This document shows, one piece after another, positions 1 to 5,301 of a stretch of DNA of 5,301 bases; the first letter of the stretch is position 1; each line of letters starts with the position of its first letter. Both the position numbers and the translations under genes were made by a program. The stretch is taken from contig VFMC01000137.1 in assembly GCA_006515795.1 (NCBI GenBank), forward strand, positions 1 to 5,301. Direction: 5' to 3'. The notes under the pieces are model-generated. The model was not told the origin of the DNA. It ran no database searches and saw only the letters and a list, made by a program, of their open reading frames with translations. This stretch comes from Acidimicrobiaceae bacterium. Its GTDB lineage: Bacteria > Actinomycetota > Acidimicrobiia > Acidimicrobiales > Ilumatobacteraceae.

Positions 1-3000
1 CGGCACCGTCAACTCCGAAGGGCTCTACACGACCCTCACCGTGGGGCCGGTGCTCGTGACATCGCGCAACGAGGGGTCGATCGCGACGATCCTCTTGCGG
101 AACGACCTCGGCGACGACTCCGACGGCGACGGCATCCCCGACACCGTCGAGCGCGCCCTGGCGCTCAATCCGAACAATCCTGCGGACGCAGGAGCGGACT
201 TTGACGGCGACGGGCTTTCGAACCTCGAAGAGTATCGCAACGGCACCGAGATCCGCGTGCGCGACACCGACGGCGACGGCCTGTTCGATGGAGACGAAAT
301 CGGGCGCGGCACCAACGCGCTCGTCGCCGACACCGACTCGGACGGGCTCCTCGACCGCGAGGAGGTCCTCCGCGGCACCGATCCCAAGAAGCGCGACACG
401 GACGGCGACGGCCTCTCCGACGGCGTCGAAGTGGCGATCGGGCTCGATCCGCGCGACGCCGACACGGACAACGACGGGGGCAACGATTCGATCGAGGACA
501 CCGATGGCGACAACCTTACGAACGCGGACGAGTTGATCGCGTTTACGAATCCCGGCGACCCGGACACGGACGACGACGGCATTCGCGACGGCGAGGAGCT
601 GATCGCCGGCGCCGACACCTTCGTGACCGATCCGGTCGATCCCGACACGGACTCGGACGGAATGAAGGACGGGTGCGAGACCGCCTGCTCGCTCGACCCC
701 ACGAGCCCGGCGGACGGACCTCTCGACAAGGACGGCGATGGAGTCTCCAACGCGCTCGAGTGCCAGCGCGGCACGAACCCTTGCCAGTTCAACGACATCC
801 AGGGCCCCAAAGTCGTCTCGGTAACGCCGTCGAGCGGCGCCACGGGCATCGCGACAAACGCCGACGTGGTCATCGTCTTCGACGAGGCGGTCGACCCTGC
901 CACCGTCAATGCGACGAATTTCATCCTGTTCGCGGGGACGACGCGTCTCTCTCCCTCGATCATCCGCTCGGCCGACAACACGACCGTGACTCTCCGTGCG
1001 GCCCTTCAGGCCGGGCTGGTTCACTCGGTGTTTGTCACCTCGCGGATCAAGGACCTTCAGGCCAACACGGGGGCGGACTTCACGTCGAGTTTCACGACCG
1101 GAGCGCCCCCCGACACCGCCCGACCGACCGTGGGCGCCGTGCGGCCCGGCGCCGGCGCGACCGGCGTCGAACGGACCAAGTGCGTCAGCGTGTTCTTCAG
1201 CGAGCCGGTGAATCCGGCCACGGTAACGGATGCGACGCTGCGGCTCCTCCAAGGGGCGACGCCCATCACAACGACGCTCGAGATCGCGGCCGACGGAACG
1301 TCTGCCAACCTCTGCCCCACGGCCGCCCTCGCCGCTAACGTGGTCCACACCGTGAGCGCCACAACGGGCATCCAGGATGCCGCCGGCAACACGCTGGTAG
1401 CGTTCTCATCGACGTTCACGACCGCCATCGACACGGCCGCCAGCCGGCCCCTGGTCGTGAGTTTCAAGCCGTCCGCGAACCAGACCGCCGTGCCGACCAA
1501 CGCGCCGGTCCTCGGGCTTTTCTCGGAGCCGATCGATCCGGCCTCGGTGACGGCGACAAGTTTCCTCGTGCGCCAGTCCGCGAACTCGCAGGACATCCCG
1601 GGCACGAGGACGCTGGAGCAGGGGAACCGCGTCCTTCGATTCACCCCCACGGGCGCCTATCCCGCCTCCACCGTGATCAACGTTCGCTTCACGGTCACCA
1701 TCGCCGACGTGGGCGGTGCGACGCTGGCCGCGCAGACGAGCTACAACTTCACGACTGGAGCGGCCAACGACGCGGTGGCTCCAACCGTGATTGCCGTAAG
1801 TCCGGTGGCGGGGAGCACCGGCATCGGAACCAACGCGCCGATTGCCGCGCGGTTCTCCGAGCCGCTCAACCCCGTTTCGGTCAGCGGCGCCTCGTTCCGC
1901 GTGGCCGACGACTCGGGCGACCTCGTCCCCTGCACGATCACCTTCACGCGCAACGATCAGATCGTCACGTTCGTGCCTCAAGAGGCGCTCAAGCCGAGCA
2001 CTCTCCACACGGTGACGCTCACGACGGGGCTCATCGACCTCGGCGGAAACGCACTGGCGGAGACCGTCGCGACGTTTACAACCGGCCCTGCCGCCGACGT
2101 CGCAGAGCCGCTCGTCGTCTCGGTCAACCCGCCCAACGGCTTCAATCCAACGCCGCAGAACACGCGGATCGCGCTTCTCTTCTCGAAGCCGATCAGCCCG
2201 GTCGTCTTGGACTCGACCAGTTTCTTCTTCCGTCGCGGTGCGACCGACCTTGTCGGCACCTTCTCCACGAACGCGCAACGGACGGTGGTCTTCTTCACGC
2301 CGAGCCAACCGCTCGATCCAAATGTCGCGCACACGATCCGCGCGGTCCGCACCGAAGTCGTCGATGAGAGCGGCAACCGGCTCAACAACGGCACCGCGGA
2401 CTTCGCTTCGGGCTTCACCACCGGCAGCACGAGCGACGCCGTCGGTCCCTCCGTGGTCGCGGTCAATCCCCCCAGCGGCGGTTCCGGCGCGGGGGTCAAC
2501 GCGCCCGTCGTCCTCCGCTTCTCGGAGCCGGTCGATCCGACGTCGATCGGTCCGGCGAGCCTCGTCGTCAGCGCCGGAGGCGTTCCGGTGGCCGGCAGCT
2601 ACACGCCGTCGCCGGATTTCTCCGTCGTGACGTTCCGTCCCAACCTCATGCTCGCGACGAGCACTCTCTACGCCGTCGCGCTCATCGACGGAACCTACGT
2701 CGACCTGGCCGGAAATGCGGGGGCCGGCTTCTCAAGCAACTTCACGACCGCCGGCACAGTGGACCTCGACTTCCCTGTGGTCCTACGGGTCAGCCCCTCC
2801 GCTGGCCAAGCGAACGTCCCCACAAACGCGCAGGCGGTGTTCGAGTTCTCGGAGCCGATCAACCCGATCTCGGTGACGTCGGACACGCTGTATGTGAACG
2901 TGGGCGGTTTTGGCAAGATGCCGGCGACGATCTCGCTGAGCGCGGACCGACGCAAGGCGATCGTCGCTCCAACCGTCCCGCTTCCCGTGTCGACGGGCCA

Positions 3001-5301
3001 CTCCATCCAAGCCCTGCGCGACATCACGGACGACGCCGGAAACCGCCTCGGCAACGGGGCCAACTTCTCCTCCAGTTTCACGACCGAGTACGTCGCGGAC
3101 GCGACGCCGCCGGTTCTCGTGATTTCCAACCCCCTCCCGGGCGACGTTCTCGTTCCGATCGACACCGTGATCCAGCTTGAGTTCAGCGAGGCGATGGACG
3201 TCACGACGGTGAGCGCGGCGACCGTGGCCGTATCGTTCGGCGGGACCCCGGTCCCCGGAGCGTTCTCCTTCCTTGAACTCAACCACGTCGTCGCGTTTAC
3301 CCCGTCGGGCGATCTGCCGAGTAATGTCGAGGTGCAGGTGCTCCTGGCCGGGTTGCGAGACCTCACGGGAAACGCGCTTGGCCCGACACCTCCCCTGCGC
3401 TTTCGGACCGGCAGCAGCCAGGACAACACGGTGCCCACGGTCGTGTTCACGAACCCGCTCTCGAACGCTGTCGATGTCCCCCTGGATGCCACGATCGCGA
3501 TCACCTTCTCCGAGGCGATGAGCGGCATCTCCATCGATCCAGGAACCGTCATCGTCAACGCGTCGAATGGCCCGCCCGTGATCTACACCGTCGAGCTGGA
3601 CCGTGTGCGCGGCCTCGAGGCCACGATCGTCACCGACCGGCCTCTCTTGCCGTTCGTTCGGTACTCGGTCTCGCTCAACGGCCTGATCACCGACCGCGCC
3701 GGCAACCGGCTGAGCAACGGCGGCGGGTATGGGTTCTCGTTCACGACCGGCGGCCAGGGCGACGCGACAAGCCCGCACGTGGCCTTCACGAGCCCCCTCG
3801 ACGGCGCCGTCGATGTCGGCGCCAACACGCCCATCGAAGTCGAGTTCGATGAAGCGATCGACCCGACGACGCTGTCGAACGAGACGTTCTTCGTCACCGC
3901 GAACCTGATCGAAGTCCTCGGCAGCTTCAAGCTCGCCGAGAACGGCCGCGTCGCGACCTTCACGCCGTTCAACCTGCTGCCCATGGCGGTGGAGAACGTC
4001 GTACGCCTCGACGGAATCACGGACACCGCCGGGAACCCGATCGCCCCATTCACGTTCCAGTTCTCGACGATCGACCGGGGAAACCTCGAGCGCACAGCCG
4101 GTGTCCTTGTCACCGCGAGTTCCGAGCTGGGCGGGTACCCTCCGACCCGCGTCATCGACGGAAACGCGTTTTCGGAATGGTTCACGGCCAACAACGACAC
4201 TACGCCGTCGATCGAGGTGATCTTCCTCGAGGACGTCACCGTCCTGGGCGTGAACGTGCTTCATTCGAGAAACTACCCGGATGGCTATGACTACCTGACG
4301 GGAAAGGTCACTCTTCTTACCGGCGACCGCCAGGTGCTCTGGGAGAGCCCGACGTTCAACCTCGACGAGGGCACCTACCAGGACAAACGCCTCGCGGTGC
4401 CCGCGATCCAGGCGGTGCGACGCGTCCGGTTTACGGGGATCACCTGGGTTGGTACGCAGCCGGCGCTTTCCGCAGTCGAAGTGATCGGCCGCTTTGGAGA
4501 CCCGGCCAAGGGGGTCCCCGACTTCCAGCTTCCTGCCGTCGTGAGCATCGACCCCCCCAACGGCGCGGTCGATGTAGCGCCGACGGCGCCGGTTCGGATC
4601 ACCTTCTCCAAGGCGATGAGCCCGATCACGTTCAACCCGCAGTCGATCTACCTCTACACGAACGAGGCGGGATACTTCCCGATCACGATCGCGCTCGACG
4701 CGACGGCTCGCGTCGCCACGTTGACGCCCGTGGACCCGTTCCCCGCCAATATCTACGTCTACCCGCAGGTGACCAGCGCGGTTCGGGACGCCAACGGCAA
4801 CCCGCTTCCGTTCTTTGGAACGACCTACCGCGTCGCCGCTACCCCGGACGTCGTGGCGCCGACGTTGATCTCGGTTTCGCCGCCACAGGGCGCGACGGGC
4901 GTCGAGGTCACGCAGGCGATCGCGCTGACGTTCTCGGAGCCGATCACCCCGCAGACCGTCAACGGGAATAACTTTGGAGTCTACGCCGACGGCACGCGTC
5001 TCTCCGTGGGGCTTCAGCGGTCGATCGATGGCCTCGTCGTCGTGATGACCGGCACTTGGACCCAAGGAAAACTTCACACGGTCTACACAACGAGCGGCGT
5101 GACGGACCTCTCCGGCAACCCCATCGCGGCGTTCACGAGCCAGTTCACGGCCGACGAGCGGCTCGACCGCACGGTGCCGCGTGTGCTGCAGGTGCGACCG
5201 CCGACCGGCGCGACCGACGTTCCGGCCGACTCCACGGTACCCCTCTTCTTCAGCGAGCCGATCGACACGGCGACCCTCGGCTCGGGCTTCTTCGTTTCGA
5301 G
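1..5301 (+). CDS. Giant multidomain extracellular repeat protein: TSP3-like repeats, Big_5 Ig-like array and a discoidin-like module (partial at both ends)
   Basis: The frame with codons starting at position 2 is open across the whole window (1766 codons, no stop), so start and stop both lie outside. Seen in order: a probable Big_2 Ig tail (residues 1-37), a DxDxDG calcium-repeat region (38-267), ten Ig-like domains with the core motif F-S-E-P/A (268-1357), a discoidin-like domain (1360-1498), then Ig-like domains 11, 12 and a partial 13 (1508-1766). There is no catalytic motif and no membrane segment. A signal peptide or cell-wall/sorting signal would lie outside the window. Known of these families: they occur in secreted or surface proteins, as rigid spacers, calcium-stabilised linkers and sugar binders. 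Inferred role: a surface stalk or adhesin, perhaps binding glycans. Only seven Cys and four Trp are present. The frame shows no break, frameshift or pseudogene sign. Coding and domain classes are secure; the biological role is not. Confidence 0.95.
2..112 (+). other. Probable C-terminal end of a Big_2 (group 2) Ig-like domain, truncated by the window edge
   Basis: Residues 1-37 start TVNSEGLYTTLTVGPVLVTS after the first Gly and continue to an N-E-G-S-I-A-T-I-L-L strand. This follows the usual end of Big_2 domains: an A-T-V-D-x-x-G turn, then a strand reaching G-x-(V/A)-x-(I/V)-T, then a short G-x-x-A-T hairpin and a final beta strand. About the last 35-40 residues of a domain of about 80 would be present. 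It lacks the F-S-E-P and D-x-x-G-N motifs of the later Ig-like domains, so it is a different Ig family. The Asp-rich repeats follow directly. The assignment rests on a short stretch; another beta-sandwich family is possible. Confidence 0.5.
113..802 (+). repeat. Thrombospondin type 3-like calcium-binding repeat array (about ten DxDxDG loops)
   Basis: Residues 38-267 carry repeated D-x-D-x-D-G-(L/I/V)-x-(D/N)-x-x-E loops. Loops begin at about nt 113, 197, 263, 329, 395, 461, 497, 563, 644 and 725. Several have the full DTDGDGL or DTDSDGL form, followed by E-E/D-E and then G-T-(D/N)-P. The spacing is regular: 22 residues between the loops at 197, 263, 329, 395 and 461, and again from 497 to 563, then 27 residues twice (563, 644, 725). 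Such loops bind Ca2+ in thrombospondins and in many bacterial surface proteins, where they act as calcium-stiffened linkers. The loop at 461 (DTDNDGGND) and the degenerate one at 497 (DTDGDNLTN) overlap in a short unit. The last two repeats carry four cysteines (residues 225, 229, 254, 261), possibly disulfides next to the Ig array. Confidence 0.9.
803..3088 (+). repeat. Tandem SbsA/Big_5-type Ig-like domains 1-7 (subtype A)
   Basis: Seven consecutive domains lie at about nt 803-1102, 1112-1426, 1427-1759, 1760-2086, 2087-2425, 2426-2755 and 2756-3088. Each has the Big_5 pattern: P-x-V-x-x-x-x-P-x-x-G near the start, an F-S-E-P-(I/V/L) motif with (D/N)-P after it, a middle V/A-x-F-x-P strand, Y/H-x-V, D-x-x-G-N, and a closing S-x-F-T-T-G strand that runs into a short linker with D. 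The motif Phe falls at nt 878, 1196, 1520, 1853, 2180, 2519 and 2846, a period of 106-113 residues. Domain 1 has F-D-E-A and domain 5 F-S-K-P instead. Domain 2 has two Cys (residues 394 and 438); domain 4 has one (644). Domains of this family make elongated surface stalks and S-layer proteins. Boundaries are good to a few residues. Confidence 0.9.
3089..4072 (+). repeat. SbsA/Big_5-type Ig-like domains 8-10 (subtype B)
   Basis: Three more domains lie at about nt 3089-3412, 3413-3751 and 3752-4072, with motif Phe at 3182, 3506 and 3845. They keep the fold signature, including D-x-x-G-N and a closing F/R-T-T/S strand. They differ consistently from domains 2-7: the core motif is F-S-E-A-M or F-D-E-A-I rather than F-S-E-P, and the opening reads (N/S/T)-P-L with V-(D/L)-V rather than P-x-x-G-x-T-G. 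Domain 8 ends F-R-T-G-S. Domain 10 ends F-S-T-I-D-R-G, without the usual T-T-G, and leads straight into the discoidin-like module. No cysteine is present. Confidence 0.85.
4079..4495 (+). other. Discoidin-like / F5/8 type C (galactose-binding-like) domain between Ig-like domains 10 and 11
   Basis: Residues 1360-1498 (about 139) break the Ig period: the distance between motif Phe codons jumps from about 330 to 759 nt. The stretch has the features of a discoidin/F5-8C domain. It opens V-T-A-S-S-E with Y-P-P-T-R-V-I-D-G-N, followed by S-E-W at residue 1393. Then come I-E-V-I-F-L with V-T-V-L-G-V-N-V and a tyrosine-rich N-Y-P-D-G-Y-D-Y turn. It continues with V-T-L-L-T-G-D, V-R-R-V-R-F-T-G-I-T-W, and a closing S-A-V-E-V-I-G strand. 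Three of the protein's four Trp lie here (residues 1393, 1447, 1482). In this family such domains bind cell-surface sugars or lipids, often as a carbohydrate-binding module. Which ligand is bound cannot be told from sequence. No hydrolase motif is visible beside it, so it probably serves attachment. Confidence 0.8.
4523..4840 (+). repeat. SbsA/Big_5-type Ig-like domain 11 (subtype B, first after the discoidin-like module)
   Basis: Opens P-A-V-V-S-I-D-P-P-N-G-A-V-D-V and carries F-S-K-A-M-S-P (Phe at 4604), A-T-L-T-P, Y-V-Y-P-Q-V and D-A-N-G-N-P. Its core resembles domain 9 most closely, in amino acids and in codons. The closing strand reads T-Y-R-V-A-A-T-P-D, so the T-T-G ending of earlier domains is lost and the linker to domain 12 is short. 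A linker of about nine residues (nt 4496-4522) joins it to the discoidin-like domain. Confidence 0.85.
4841..5301 (+). repeat. SbsA/Big_5-type Ig-like domain 12 and truncated domain 13 (subtype A)
   Basis: Domain 12 (about 4841-5152) has P-T-L-I-S-V-S-P-P-Q-G-A-T-G-V, F-S-E-P-I-T-P (Phe at 4931), D-L-S-G-N-P and a closing S-Q-F-T-A strand. It contains the only Trp outside the discoidin-like module (residue 1686). Domain 13 (5153 onward) shows P-R-V-L-Q-V-R-P-P-T-G-A-T-D-V and F-F-S-E-P-I-D-T (Phe at 5249) and is cut by the window edge after about 49 residues. Both return to the F-S-E-P form of domains 1-7. The array therefore continues downstream for at least part of one more domain. Confidence 0.88.

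Noticed and set aside
201..536. A + strand frame rich in Thr, Arg and Ala over the calcium repeats
   Set aside because: It overlaps the long frame entirely and has no ribosome binding site that I can see. Its low-complexity composition comes from reading gac/ggc repeats one base off.
113..802. Short GC-rich repeated motifs that could suggest a CRISPR array or a tandem DNA repeat
   Set aside because: The units are imperfect, lack conserved repeats with unique spacers, and are fully explained as protein-level calcium-binding repeats in one open frame.
25..981. A 318-codon - strand open frame with Ser/Pro-rich periodic repeats
   Set aside because: The Ser-Pro-Ser periodicity is the out-of-frame mirror of the DxDxDG calcium repeats on the + strand, whose 66-nt period explains it.
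673..1338. A 221-codon + strand frame rich in Arg, Gly and His
   Set aside because: Out-of-frame reading of the junction between calcium repeats and Ig-like domains 1-2, with no domain or initiation signal.
1406..2332. A 308-codon - strand open frame
   Set aside because: Same codon-aligned antisense shadow; its stop is the complement of the TCA codon at 1406-1408. No domain is recognisable.
2783..5077. A 764-codon open frame on the - strand, rich in Arg, Asp and Glu
   Set aside because: Its codons lie exactly opposite those of the real + strand gene, and it stays open only because the + frame nearly lacks TTA, CTA and TCA (I saw TCA at 1406, TCA near 2732 and CTA at 2783 in all 1766 codons). 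The Arg/Asp-rich composition is the complement of common sense codons. It has no recognisable domain.
1..5301. A hidden multi-gene system, mobile element, RNA gene or regulatory site
   Set aside because: Every base is inside one coding frame. I found no transposase, toxin, nuclease or other enzyme motif, no inverted-repeat ends and no structured non-coding segment.

Overview
The window holds one protein-coding gene fragment and nothing else that I can support. Reading the + strand with codons starting at position 2 gives 1766 codons with no stop, open at both edges. Both the start codon and the stop codon therefore lie outside the window. There is no intergenic sequence, so there is no promoter, ribosome binding site, terminator, RNA gene or neighbouring gene to describe.

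The sequence is GC-rich (about two thirds G+C, judged by eye). Codons mostly end in G or C, and TTA, CTA and TCA are almost absent from the reading frame. This fits a high-GC bacterium. Very large secreted proteins that combine calcium-binding DxDxDG repeats with SbsA-type Ig-like domains are common in Myxococcota and other former Deltaproteobacteria, Planctomycetota and related environmental lineages. A myxobacterium-like source is my guess, but the window has no taxonomic marker.

Layout, with residues numbered from the first full codon in the window: residues 1-37 look like the tail of a group-2 bacterial Ig-like domain (Big_2). Residues 38-267 are about ten thrombospondin type 3-like calcium-binding repeats. 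Residues 268-1357 are ten tandem SbsA/Big_5-type Ig-like domains of about 106-113 residues. Residues 1360-1498 are a discoidin (F5/8 type C)-like carbohydrate-binding module. Residues 1508-1766 are two more Ig-like domains and the first part of a third, which runs off the window.

The whole reads as a long, calcium-stiffened extracellular stalk or adhesin with one likely sugar-binding module set inside the Ig stack. The Ig domains fall into two sequence subtypes (domains 1-7 and 12-13 against 8-11), and the discoidin module sits inside the second subtype block. I see no sign of a multi-gene system. The interest lies in the architecture and module history of one giant surface protein.
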